Made by a program: the position numbers and the translations under genes. 62,521 bases of DNA from UBA5287 sp041672395 (GTDB lineage Bacteria > Bacteroidota > Bacteroidia > Bacteroidales > Dysgonomonadaceae): the NCBI GenBank assembly GCA_041672395.1, contig JBAYZS010000010.1:1-62521 (forward strand), given 5' to 3'. The first letter of the stretch is position 1. The number at the start of each line of letters is the position of its first letter. The notes beneath the pieces were generated by a model. That model had not been told where the DNA came from. It was given only the letters and a program-made list of their open reading frames with translations, and made no database searches. Of this stretch, positions 45,130-53,669 are shown one piece after another.

Positions 45130-45162
45130 ACTACTTTTGTTGAGGTGCAAAAGTAGTAAAAA
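45125..45162. promoter_or_regulatory. Perfect 15-bp palindrome overlapping a -7 box
   Basis: Left arm 45125-45139 and right arm 45148-45162 (CAAAAGTAGTAAAAA) are perfectly complementary, with the 8-base loop TTGAGGTG. The left arm contains TACTTTTG (45132-45139), a -7 box, so only the right arm would be transcribed. The ATG of the next gene is 2 bases after the right arm. Confidence 0.7.
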
Positions 45163-45163
45163 T

Positions 45164-45655
45164 ATGGACATTTCAGATATTATTTCCTTTTTAATTGGTT
45201 TTGTAATTATCTTCGGTGGCGTTATATTTGAATATGCCAAACAAAAAAAAGAAGATAAAAATTCAACTGAAAAAGATGAATCGTTACCAACTGTACCTCC
45301 TATTGTTTATCAGAATCCAGACAGACAATTTCAACAAAGAACAGAAAGACGAGAAATTCCCGGAAGACTTGAACCTGTAATTGTGAAAACTCACGAATCT
45401 GTAGAACGACCTTTAAGAAAGACAATATTTCAGTCGTCATTAGATTTGACTACAGATTATAGCAAATATTCAGATGAAGCTGAAAGAAGTATTTTCACGG
45501 CAGACGATTCAATTCCGATGCAACTTGAAGACCCTGACGCCCCCGATGAAATGTTTCGTCGATCTCATCCTTTAATTCAATCAATTAGAGGCAATGGAAT
45601 GGAAGAATTAAAGAAAGCCGTTATTTACTCAGAAATACTCAAACCGAAGTTTTAA
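45164..45655 (+). CDS. Small membrane-anchored protein of unknown function
   Basis: The 163-residue protein has one N-terminal transmembrane helix (residues about 4-24, IISFLIGFVIIFGGVIFEY). A long charged, disordered middle rich in Pro, Arg and Glu follows, then a C-terminal segment (GMEELKKAVIYSEILKPKF) that looks conserved in Bacteroidota proteins encoded at similar places. The function is unknown. The start at ATG 45164 is supported by the promoter/palindrome just upstream; a longer frame opens with TTG inside the palindrome. The CoA-transferase gene follows after 37 bases. Confidence 0.7.
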   Translation: MDISDIISFLIGFVIIFGGVIFEYAKQKKEDKNSTEKDESLPTVPPIVYQNPDRQFQQRTERREIPGRLEPVIVKTHESVERPLRKTIFQSSLDLTTDYSKYSDEAERSIFTADDSIPMQLEDPDAPDEMFRRSHPLIQSIRGNGMEELKKAVIYSEILKPKF

Positions 45656-45692
45656 GAAAAAACCAAACAATAAATAAAAATTATAGATTAAT

Positions 45693-47177
45693 ATGGCGTT
45701 AAATTATGTAAGTGCGCAAGAAGCTGCAGCCCTTGTTAAAAACAATGATAATGTGGGATTCAGTGGTTTTACGCATGCCGGTTGTCCAAAAGTTGTACCG
45801 GCAGAAATAGCTAAACTTGCCGAAGCAGAGCATGCAAAAGGCAATCCCTTTAAGATAGGTGTTTTTACCGGAGCATCAACAGGTGATTCTATCGACGGAT
45901 CATTATCAAGAGCAAAAGCAATCAAGTTTAGAACACCTTACCAGACAAACACAGATATGCGTAATGCCATCAACAATGCAGAGATTGAATATTTTGATCT
46001 GCATTTATCTCAGCTTGCGCAAGAAATTCGTTATGGATTTCTGGGAAACATTGATGTTGCGATAATAGAAGCATGTGATATCAGTGAAAACGGAGAAATC
46101 ATACCAACTACCGGTGTAGGTATCAGTCCCACCATTTGTCGTTTAGCTAAAATAGTAATTGTAGAGCTTAACAAACAAGTTCCATCAAGTTTAAAAGGCA
46201 TTCACGACTTATATGAATTAAAAGATCCCCCATATCGTAAAGAGATCCAGATCTTCAATATAAATGATAGAGCTGGGAAGGAATATATTAAGGTAGATCC
46301 TTCAAAAATATATGTAGTTGAAACAGATAGAGATGGTGAAGGAAGTGGATTTGCTCCTGTAGACGAGATTACAGCTAGAATTGGTCAGAATGTAGCCGAC
46401 TTTTTTGTAGCTGAAATGCTAGCCGGTCGCATTCCAAAAACATTTCTTCCCATTCAGTCAGGAGTTGGGAACATAGCCAATGCTGTTTTGGCAGCTATGG
46501 GAAGCAACGAAAAAATTCCACGTTTCAATATATACACAGAAGTAATTCAAGATGCAGTTATTGACATGATGCAAAAAGACAATGTTTCATTAGTAAGCGG
46601 ATGTTCTTTGACTGTCAGCAATAAAGTATTACATCAGGTTTTTGACGACATCAATTTCTATAAACAAAGAATGGTTTTACGTCCTTCTGAAATCTCAAAT
46701 AATCCAGGTTTAGCTCGTCGTTTAGGCATTATTGCTTTAAACACCGCGATTGAAGTCGACATATTTGGGAGTGTAAACTCTACACATGTGAATGGAATCA
46801 AAATGATGAATGGAATTGGAGGTTCGGGTGACTTTACTCGCAATTCATATCTATCCATTTTCCTTACACCATCAACAGCTAAAGGTGGCAAAATCAGTTG
46901 TATAGTGCCAAAAGTGACACATGAGGATCATAACGAGCATTCTGTTAAGATTATTGTTTCAGAATACGGAGTTGCCGATTTAAGAGGCAAAGGGCCACGT
47001 CATCGTGCAGAAGAACTGATTGAGAAATGTGCCCATCCCGATTATCGTCCATTACTGCATGAATATTTAAATAGAGGGATTAAAGGTCACATTCCTTTTG
47101 ATATGTATTCTTGTTTCGCTTTCCATAAAGCATTTCAGGAAACAGGAAGCATGATAAATGCAGACTTGTCTATTTAA
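45693..47177 (+). CDS. Acetyl-CoA hydrolase/transferase-family CoA-transferase (succinate CoA-transferase type)
   Basis: The 494-residue enzyme belongs to the class I CoA-transferases of the Cat1/AarC/ScpC group. These move CoA between acetate, propionate or other acyl groups and succinate. Features are GFSGFTHAGCPKVVP (near residue 22), the GVGNIANAVLAAMG loop (near 264), YTEVIQD with the likely catalytic Glu (near 288), NGIGGSGDFTRN (near 376) and the C-terminal SEYGVADLRGKGPRHRAEELI (in part). In a propionate- or succinate-forming anaerobe it would recycle CoA. The exact acyl pair is not decidable from sequence. A strong terminator follows. Confidence 0.9.
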   Translation: MALNYVSAQEAAALVKNNDNVGFSGFTHAGCPKVVPAEIAKLAEAEHAKGNPFKIGVFTGASTGDSIDGSLSRAKAIKFRTPYQTNTDMRNAINNAEIEYFDLHLSQLAQEIRYGFLGNIDVAIIEACDISENGEIIPTTGVGISPTICRLAKIVIVELNKQVPSSLKGIHDLYELKDPPYRKEIQIFNINDRAGKEYIKVDPSKIYVVETDRDGEGSGFAPVDEITARIGQNVADFFVAEMLAGRIPKTFLPIQSGVGNIANAVLAAMGSNEKIPRFNIYTEVIQDAVIDMMQKDNVSLVSGCSLTVSNKVLHQVFDDINFYKQRMVLRPSEISNNPGLARRLGIIALNTAIEVDIFGSVNSTHVNGIKMMNGIGGSGDFTRNSYLSIFLTPSTAKGGKISCIVPKVTHEDHNEHSVKIIVSEYGVADLRGKGPRHRAEELIEKCAHPDYRPLLHEYLNRGIKGHIPFDMYSCFAFHKAFQETGSMINADLSI

Positions 47178-47198
47178 TAAATAAGATAGTTTAAATAT

Positions 47199-47231
47199 AA
47201 AGGGCAATGCATATGCATTGCCCTTTTTTAT
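47199..47231 (+). terminator. Terminator of the CoA-transferase gene
   Basis: AAAGGGCAATGCAT and ATGCATTGCCCTTT form a gapless 28-base palindrome followed by TTTTA. It will fold as a hairpin with a minimal loop. Confidence 0.9.
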
Positions 47232-47269
47232 GTCTATTATTTAGATGATTTGCTTGAGAAAAAGTGTAA

Positions 47270-47384
47270 ATAATGTTAAAAATTCACCGTGATTTAGTAA
47301 GAGTCTTGAGGAAATATAGTGAGAGCATAGTGAGAGGAAGGTGAGAACATCAAAGGAGGTAGGTTGTTGTTAAAAAATATTAAT
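47270..47384 (+). repeat. 11-bp tandem repeat element, copy D
   Basis: The flank ATAATGTTAAA (47270-47280) leads to an array whose cores fall at 47297, 47319, 47330, 47341, 47352 and 47363, all multiples of 11 apart. Clear GTGAGAG or GTGAGAA cores lie at 47319, 47330 and 47341. The second flank is GTTAAAAAATATTAAT (47369-47384), which runs 15 bases into the stop-codon end of the 47370 gene. The element is 34 bases longer than copy A, close to three units. Confidence 0.78.
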
Positions 47385-47828
47385 AGGGATTTGTTTCTCG
47401 TTAGCAATCTGTTCAATAGTTTCTTTTATTTGATCCGAGACATCAAGACTAAAATGCGCAAGTATAATCTCGTCAGTTTCTCCATTTTTAAGATTAATAA
47501 TATACCTGATTGTAATTTCCTGAATCGATTGAATATTATCCCAGTAAATGGTTTGCACTTTCGAATTCAAATCGGGTTTGAGCGAAATTTTTACCTCATC
47601 AATTTTCACAAAAGCCTTTCGGAAAGCCACTCCAAAACCTTTCATCATAAAAGCCAAGCCAAGCACTGCAAAGAAGATCAGATATGCCCAGTCGAATCCA
47701 TCAAATCCCTTTTCGTCCTTTCCGCTTTGCAGAAAAAAATAGATTCCAACAACTAAGAACATTCCACCCAGTGTAAACGCAGTGTATGAGTTAATATCTT
47801 TCTTGTTTAAGTTTATATTTAGTTTCAT
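47370..47828 (-). CDS. Two-helix membrane protein of unknown function, PH-like C-terminal domain
   Basis: The 152-residue protein has two transmembrane helices (residues about 16-36 and 47-67). A soluble C-terminal domain with alternating beta strands (FVKIDEVKISLKPD, VQTIYWDNIQSIQEI, YIINLKNGETDEIIL) and a final helix follow, reminiscent of small bacterial PH-like (bPH/YcxB-type) domains. The function is unknown. Start at ATG 47826-47828 is preferred to an upstream TTG. It is the last gene of the alpha-glucan operon by position, 43 bases after GH57, but no functional link is evident. Its 3' end runs into the flank of repeat copy D. Confidence 0.6.
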   Translation of the reverse strand: MKLNINLNKKDINSYTAFTLGGMFLVVGIYFFLQSGKDEKGFDGFDWAYLIFFAVLGLAFMMKGFGVAFRKAFVKIDEVKISLKPDLNSKVQTIYWDNIQSIQEITIRYIINLKNGETDEIILAHFSLDVSDQIKETIEQIANEKQIPINIF

Positions 47829-47871
47829 AATAATTGCATGTAAAAGAGGATGACCAATCAATTAAAAAATC

Positions 47872-49221
47872 TTATTGTTTTACAGTTTCCTTTTTATTAA
47901 CCTTAGCTTTCTCTATAAATTTTTCTGCATTGGCATCCGTGATACTTTTCAATTCAGCCTGTAGTTTTTTGATTTCCAATCCCTGGTTTTGAATTGTTAT
48001 CAGCAATGAATTCAATTCTTCATTATCCACACTATCAGGATATTCCGATTTGACACGTCCAATAAAATCACTCAATACATTCATATAATTATTAAAAGCA
48101 TCATAAGGCGTTGAATACGGGCTAAACTGACTGTGGACCGCCCCATCAGAAAAATGTTTAGTCGACATATAATAAAAGTGATCACTTGTTTGAAGATAGT
48201 TCCAATCCTGTTTCAATCTTCTATTGTTTGACATTCTAACCCTTTCACCAATACTATATAACGTGTCAAAAGCCCCCTTTTGAAGAGAATTACCCAGCCA
48301 AGCACTCAAGTCTCGTTCCTCATCAGCCCACGAGATAGGATTAGGCACAGTTATTGAGCCAACAGGTTTATATTTTCCCAAAATATCTGCAGGAGTTCCA
48401 AACTTTATTCCCTTATCTATTGCAAATCGCGGTAACGCTTTCATAAACTCAAAAATCCCTGTATATGCAGCCTGAATATTTCCAAGCGTTTCATAATTCA
48501 TAAATAAGTTAATCACATTTTCATTCTCAGGAGTATTTGTAATCCATGACACAAATTTGTCGGCTGTCAGCGGGTATTCGCTCCAGTTGTAGTTTGAAAA
48601 ACGGAAAGCAATATCATCGCTAAATTTTGAGTTTTTCATCAAAATCTTCAAATTTGGTTGAGTTTCAGATTGATATACATAGTTAGGGCTTTTCCATCCC
48701 AAAATATGTTTAGCCCCTTCAGTGAGTACTTTATCAAAACCCAGTTTATAGATCATTTCACCGATTTCATCAGAATAAATCAGCTCCGTGTTACGAAAAG
48801 TTTTAGGTTCCTGTCCAAACAGGAGTTTTATTTTGTTGCTATGAAATTTCACTTGCTCAGCAAATTCTTCAGGATCAACCAGTGAAGATAACGAATGAGC
48901 ATATGTCTCTCCCAGTATTTCGACATGTCCTGTTCTACTCAGTTCTCTCAACCCATCTATTACCTCAGGCGCATAAACTTCGAGTTGTTCAAGTGCCACT
49001 CCCGAAATAGAGAATGCCACTTTAAATTTCCCCTGATATTGATTTATCAAGTCCAGCAACAATCGGTTTGCCGGTATAAAAGATTTTTGAGCAATTTGCT
49101 GAAGAATATCTTCATTTGAAAAGTCATCATAATAATAATGATCCTTTCCTATGTTGAAAAATCTATACCTTTTCAAGCGAAAAGGTTGATGTATTTGAAA
49201 ATAAATGCAAATTGTTTTCAT
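47872..49221 (-). CDS. GH57 alpha-amylase-like protein
   Basis: The 449-residue cytoplasmic protein has GH57 signatures: YFQIHQPFRLKRY at residue 7, the GETYAHSLS block near 100 and RNTELIYSDEIG near 143, whose Glu matches the family nucleophile. The later motif expected to read MDYETFG around the acid/base Asp is MNYETLG here (near 243), so Asp appears replaced by Asn. Family members of this type hydrolyse or rearrange alpha-glucans, and amylase-like homologues lacking a catalytic residue are known. A C-terminal coiled-coil region ends in KKETVKQ. It follows the GT4 gene by 38 bases in the glycogen operon. Confidence 0.87.
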   Translation of the reverse strand: MKTICIYFQIHQPFRLKRYRFFNIGKDHYYYDDFSNEDILQQIAQKSFIPANRLLLDLINQYQGKFKVAFSISGVALEQLEVYAPEVIDGLRELSRTGHVEILGETYAHSLSSLVDPEEFAEQVKFHSNKIKLLFGQEPKTFRNTELIYSDEIGEMIYKLGFDKVLTEGAKHILGWKSPNYVYQSETQPNLKILMKNSKFSDDIAFRFSNYNWSEYPLTADKFVSWITNTPENENVINLFMNYETLGNIQAAYTGIFEFMKALPRFAIDKGIKFGTPADILGKYKPVGSITVPNPISWADEERDLSAWLGNSLQKGAFDTLYSIGERVRMSNNRRLKQDWNYLQTSDHFYYMSTKHFSDGAVHSQFSPYSTPYDAFNNYMNVLSDFIGRVKSEYPDSVDNEELNSLLITIQNQGLEIKKLQAELKSITDANAEKFIEKAKVNKKETVKQ

Positions 49222-49259
49222 ATATTTTTGTCCTTTAAGTTCTGTTTTTTTTCAATTAA

Positions 49260-50519
49260 TTAATGTACCAAATTATCATAAATCTTACGGATTTTCAAGC
49301 CTGCATCTTCCCATTTGATATTATCAACTTCTTTTTTCCCCTCAGTTTTAAGATAATCCGACATGGTCGGATAGGTACAAATTGAATAAATGGCATCGGC
49401 CATTGCTTCTACATCCCAGTAATCCGTTTTTATCACATTTTCCAGAATTTCTGCACAACCCGATTGATATGAAATTATGCTTGGCACTCCGCATTGCATT
49501 GCTTCAAGCGGCGAGATTCCAAATGGTTCTGATACAGAAGGCATTACATAGACGTCGCTCGACTTCAGCATTTCATAAACCTGTTTTCCACGCAAGAAAC
49601 CTGTAAAATGAAACTTGTCAGCAATTCCTCTGTCGGCCACCAGGCGGATCATCTGATTCATCATATCTCCACTCCCGGCCATTACAAATCGAATATGTTT
49701 AGTGTTCTTAAGAACCTGAGTAGCCGCATCAACAAAGAATTCAGGACCTTTTTGCATTGTTATGCGTCCAAGAAAAGTCACCACTTTTTCTGCAACGCCC
49801 GACAATCTTTCAATCGACTCAATTTCAGGATCAAGCGGATCAACAGCATTGTGAACAGTCGTCACTTTTTCGGGAGGTTGATTATAATTCTCAATCACCG
49901 TCCTTCGTGTAAGATTGCTCACGCAAACGATATGATCGCAGTGATCCATTCCATCCTTTTCAATATTGTAAACAGTAGGATTTGGTTTGCCTCCGCTTCG
50001 ATCGAATTCCGTTGCGTGTACATGAATCACAAGCGGTTTACCCGTAATACTTTTAGCGTGAAGACCAGCAGGATAAGTCAGCCAGTCGTGCGCATGAATT
50101 ATGTCAAAATCATAAGTTCGTGCAATCACTCCGGCAACAATGGAATAGTTGTTTGTTTCTTCCAATATATTTTGAGGATATCGTCCAGAAAACTCCACAC
50201 ATCCTATGTCGTTGGTATGTATATACCTAAAATCCGCATAAATATGATTCCTCAAGTCGAAATAATCCTTTGGATTCATATAATGTTCGTAGCGTGATTT
50301 CACAGCATCCCACTGAACATCATGCCAAACAATGGGTGTGCTGTTTGCGCCAATTATTTTAAGAAAACTCTGATCCTCATCCCCCCACGGTTTTGGGATT
50401 ACAAAAGTTATTTCCATATCCCCTTGCATTGCCATTCCTTTAGTAAGACCGTAACTTGCTGTGCCAAGGCCTCCTAATATATGGGGTGGAAATTCCCATC
50501 CGAACATTAATGCTTTCAT
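49260..50519 (-). CDS. GT4 glycosyltransferase, probably a glycogen synthase
   Basis: The 419-residue enzyme has the GT-B fold: MKALMFGWEFPPHILGGLGTASYG at the N-terminus (in part; glycine-rich loop near residue 16), IIHAHDWLTYPAGLHA near 138 and VTFLGRITMQKGPEFF near 243. The EPFGISPLEAMQCG motif near 335 is the donor-binding E-x7-E element. The organisation with a debranching enzyme and GH57 gene points to alpha-1,4-glucan synthesis from a sugar nucleotide. This is the usual Bacteroidales arrangement without glgA/glgC neighbours. It is the middle gene of a minus-strand operon. Confidence 0.9.
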   Translation of the reverse strand: MKALMFGWEFPPHILGGLGTASYGLTKGMAMQGDMEITFVIPKPWGDEDQSFLKIIGANSTPIVWHDVQWDAVKSRYEHYMNPKDYFDLRNHIYADFRYIHTNDIGCVEFSGRYPQNILEETNNYSIVAGVIARTYDFDIIHAHDWLTYPAGLHAKSITGKPLVIHVHATEFDRSGGKPNPTVYNIEKDGMDHCDHIVCVSNLTRRTVIENYNQPPEKVTTVHNAVDPLDPEIESIERLSGVAEKVVTFLGRITMQKGPEFFVDAATQVLKNTKHIRFVMAGSGDMMNQMIRLVADRGIADKFHFTGFLRGKQVYEMLKSSDVYVMPSVSEPFGISPLEAMQCGVPSIISYQSGCAEILENVIKTDYWDVEAMADAIYSICTYPTMSDYLKTEGKKEVDNIKWEDAGLKIRKIYDNLVH

Positions 50520-50541
50520 CTATTTCTAATAAAGTTACAAT

Positions 50542-52497
50542 TCATATATCCTTTGTCTCATAAGATTCCATTATACGTTGTGCCCGCAGTAATTCTGCAA
50601 CACTCATTGCAAAAGAATATCCACCTCTGGCAATAAAAGGCGGGTTTGAGTCATATAATTCTGAGATAGTGCCGATACAATCATTTTGCATCTCCCCTTC
50701 AATTCCCACCATTATTCTGTCGACAAGCGACAACCCGCTCTTGTGAAAAACTTTTAGATAGCCTTCAATATACGGACCAAACAACCATGGAAAAGCCAAT
50801 CCATTAAAGTAAGCGAATTGTTTTTCGTTAATGGAACCAGTATAATGAGGTTTAAAATTCCCGCTTTTTGGGCTCAAAGTACGAATGCCACAAGTTGTGA
50901 GTAATTCTTTTGTGACAAAATCTATAATAGTTTTCTTTTGTTTTCTTTCCAGAGGCGAATAATCAAGAGACACAGCAAAAATCATATTTGGACGAACATT
51001 CGGATCGCAATAATGCCCATCCACATAGTCGTATAAATATCCAGCATCATTTAAGAACGTTTCCACGAAAGATTTTTGAACCTTTTCGCTCATGTCCGTC
51101 AATTTGTCGATCATAGAACCGTTTTGTTTGTCTAAGGCCAATTCTTTCGCAAACATTAATGCGTTGTACCATAAAGCATTAAATTCGACCAAGAATCCCG
51201 ACCGAGGAATCACCGGTTTACCATCAATAGTGGCATTCATCCAGCTCACAGCGACGTTCTTTCCATTCGTGTACAACAATTCGGTAGTCTTATCCACAAA
51301 CAAGTTTGTATGCTTATTAGCTAAAATATATTTCAATATTTCAATAACAAAATCGTTATAATTTTTCTGTTTGAATGCTTCATGATTCTCGTTCCAATAT
51401 TGCTGTAACGACCAGATTACCCATAGCAAAACGTCGGGATCTTCTATTTGACGAATCACATTCTTCAGCGGTCGTTTCTCCATTAAATCCCTTAAATGAG
51501 GGATGGCAGAATCCATGACGGCTTCAAAATCATTTAACTTACCAATAGCGATTGTGCTACCAGGCAGTGCTATAAACTGATCACGTGCCCTAACTTTAAA
51601 CCAAGGGAATCCTGCAATTAGGTAACATTCACCATCTTTTGGTCTGAAATAGAACTGGTGACACGAATTCTTCAGACAATTATATAAGTTCGATCTTGGT
51701 GTACGTTTGTGGAGTTCAAAGTTGAATTCATCTGATAGCGTATTGGTATCCACTAGTATATCTCCAGCAGAGAAAATAATTTCTTCATCTTTAGCTATTG
51801 ACATTTCAAAATATCCCGGCACATATAAATCTTCCTTATACGTATCACCTTTTTGTTGATCTTGTAAGTATTCAACACCTCTATACCAATCGGGATGATA
51901 AATGAACTCCGGTTTTTTGTTGAATTGCATAAAAAGTTCAGGATAACCAAAATACATGCAAGTACTGATCCCATTTTCTACTTCGAGGTACGAGCGGTCT
52001 ACTCTATCATTTTCTTTTGTCAGCTTTGATATGTTTCTGAATGCCAGAAATGGTTTGAACCGAAGGGTTGTAGGCGAATGAGCATCTATTAATGTATATC
52101 TGATCATTAATCGGTTCTCTTTCGACGAAAACATTATCTCCTTTGAAAGAACAACTCCTCCAACACGATAAATGGTTTTTGGTACACTGTCACAATTAAA
52201 TTCTCGAATATATTTATGTCCGCGTGGACTATAATTATCTCCGTTATATTTATGGATACCCAGATTAAATTCTGCACTATGTTGAATCACCGTTTCATCA
52301 AACGACGAAAGTATAAGATGATTTTCATCATCAATAAAGGGGACCGGCATTACCAGCAGTCCTTGATACTTTGAAGTATTACACCCTGATATGGATGTGT
52401 TCTGATAAGCTCCTCTTCTATTAGTTCTTAAAACATTTCTGTAGAGTGAATATTCGAGGTTTATCAACTGACTTTTATCGAATTTAAGATAACTCAT
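50542..52497 (-). CDS. Glycogen debranching enzyme (amylo-alpha-1,6-glucosidase type)
   Basis: The 651-residue protein has an N-terminal beta domain (about 1-280; YQNTSISGCNTSKYQGLLVMP region). A catalytic six-hairpin (alpha/alpha)6 domain with GFPWFKVRARDQFIALPG near residue 300 holds the Asp-containing motif conserved in GH133 debranching enzymes. It would cleave alpha-1,6 branch points of glycogen. It has no signal peptide. It opens the operon that continues, 22 bases on, with the glycogen synthase-like GT4. Confidence 0.9.
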   Translation of the reverse strand: MSYLKFDKSQLINLEYSLYRNVLRTNRRGAYQNTSISGCNTSKYQGLLVMPVPFIDDENHLILSSFDETVIQHSAEFNLGIHKYNGDNYSPRGHKYIREFNCDSVPKTIYRVGGVVLSKEIMFSSKENRLMIRYTLIDAHSPTTLRFKPFLAFRNISKLTKENDRVDRSYLEVENGISTCMYFGYPELFMQFNKKPEFIYHPDWYRGVEYLQDQQKGDTYKEDLYVPGYFEMSIAKDEEIIFSAGDILVDTNTLSDEFNFELHKRTPRSNLYNCLKNSCHQFYFRPKDGECYLIAGFPWFKVRARDQFIALPGSTIAIGKLNDFEAVMDSAIPHLRDLMEKRPLKNVIRQIEDPDVLLWVIWSLQQYWNENHEAFKQKNYNDFVIEILKYILANKHTNLFVDKTTELLYTNGKNVAVSWMNATIDGKPVIPRSGFLVEFNALWYNALMFAKELALDKQNGSMIDKLTDMSEKVQKSFVETFLNDAGYLYDYVDGHYCDPNVRPNMIFAVSLDYSPLERKQKKTIIDFVTKELLTTCGIRTLSPKSGNFKPHYTGSINEKQFAYFNGLAFPWLFGPYIEGYLKVFHKSGLSLVDRIMVGIEGEMQNDCIGTISELYDSNPPFIARGGYSFAMSVAELLRAQRIMESYETKDI

Positions 52498-52668
52498 ATT
52501 CCACTTTATTTATTATGTTTTCAATTGTTCCGAAAGGTAAAAAAAATTAAGATAGAAACCAAAAATCGAGATGAATTTTAATACTATTCAAAAAGCCTTT
52601 CTGATAAACGCTTGTGTACATTTTTTAGTGTGACCGTAAATTCTTTTTTACTGTTTCCTATATTTTTA

Positions 52669-52676
52669 TATTTTTG
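52669..52676 (+). promoter_or_regulatory. -7 box of ddh
   Basis: TATTTTTG fits TAnnTTTG and ends 31 bases before ATG 52708. Confidence 0.5.
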
Positions 52677-52707
52677 TATTCATTATAAATAATAATCGTA
52701 AGTGGAT

Positions 52708-53607
52708 ATGAAAAAATTAATTAGAGCAGCTGTTATTGGTTATGGAAATATTGGCAAATATGTTGTTCAATCAATCCAATCTTCACCAGATTTTGAACTG
52801 GCGGGTATCGTTAGAAGAAATATTAATAATGTCCTTCCTGAATTATCGGGATATCATGTAACTGATTCAATATCTGAATTATCTAATGTAGATGTGGCAA
52901 TCTTGACAACACCCACAAGAAAAGTGGAGGAGTCGGCCAAACAATGTCTTGCGCTGGGAATCAATACTGTTGATAGTTTTGATATTCACTCACAAATTCC
53001 GCAACTCAGAAAATCGCTCGACGAAGAGGCAAAAAAGCACAATGCTGTATCTGTTATTTCTGCCGGTTGGGATCCGGGAAGTGATTCAATAATTAGAACA
53101 CTGATGGAGGCAATGTCGCCTAAAGGGCTCACATACACCAATTTCGGTCCCGGGATGAGCATGGGGCACACTGTGGCTGTGAAAGCTGTAAACGGTGTAA
53201 AAGATGCCTTGTCAATGACAATACCATTGGGAACAGGCGTTCATCGTCGCATGGTTTATATTGAACTTAAAGATGGGTTTTCTTTCGATGAAGTTGCAAA
53301 AGCGATTAAATTGGACGACTATTTTGCACATGACGAAACCCATGTGTTTCAGGTAGAAAGTGTTGATGCTCTTAAAGATATGGGGCATGGTGTAAAGATG
53401 GAACGCAAAGGTGTTTCGGGGCAAACACAAAATCAATTGTTCAGTTTTGAAATGCATATCAATAATCCTGCACTCACCGCACAAGTTTTAATTTGTGCTG
53501 CACGTGCGGCTATCAAGCAAATGCCTGGTGCTTATACATTAATTGAAATTCCGGTAGTCGATTTATTACCTGGTGAGAGGGACGAATGGGTTAAAAAATT
53601 AGTTTAA
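52708..53607 (+). CDS. ddh: meso-Diaminopimelate dehydrogenase
   Basis: Ddh makes meso-2,6-diaminopimelate in a single reductive step, for peptidoglycan and lysine. The 299-residue protein has an N-terminal NADP Rossmann motif (AVIGYGNIGKYV, residues 7-18). SFDIHSQIP near residue 92, the signature SAGWDPGSDSIIRTL near 118 and FGPGMSMGHTVAVKAV near 147 follow, all typical of Ddh. A GTG two codons upstream (52702) is possible, but ATG 52708 is preferred. It is followed by lgt after 62 bases with a separate promoter. Confidence 0.93.
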   Translation: MKKLIRAAVIGYGNIGKYVVQSIQSSPDFELAGIVRRNINNVLPELSGYHVTDSISELSNVDVAILTTPTRKVEESAKQCLALGINTVDSFDIHSQIPQLRKSLDEEAKKHNAVSVISAGWDPGSDSIIRTLMEAMSPKGLTYTNFGPGMSMGHTVAVKAVNGVKDALSMTIPLGTGVHRRMVYIELKDGFSFDEVAKAIKLDDYFAHDETHVFQVESVDALKDMGHGVKMERKGVSGQTQNQLFSFEMHINNPALTAQVLICAARAAIKQMPGAYTLIEIPVVDLLPGERDEWVKKLV

Positions 53608-53623
53608 TCGCAAAAAAAAGTCC

Positions 53624-53631
53624 TATCTTTG
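53624..53631 (+). promoter_or_regulatory. -7 box of the lgt operon
   Basis: TATCTTTG, a perfect TAnnTTTG, ends 38 bases before the lgt ATG. Confidence 0.65.
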
Positions 53632-53669
53632 TAACAAATCAATTAAAATAACCAATTTATTATAATCCT

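Noticed and set aside
49608..50297. 229-codon plus-strand open frame
   Set aside because: It is antisense to the GT4 glycogen synthase gene. The sense frame has all family motifs; this one has none.
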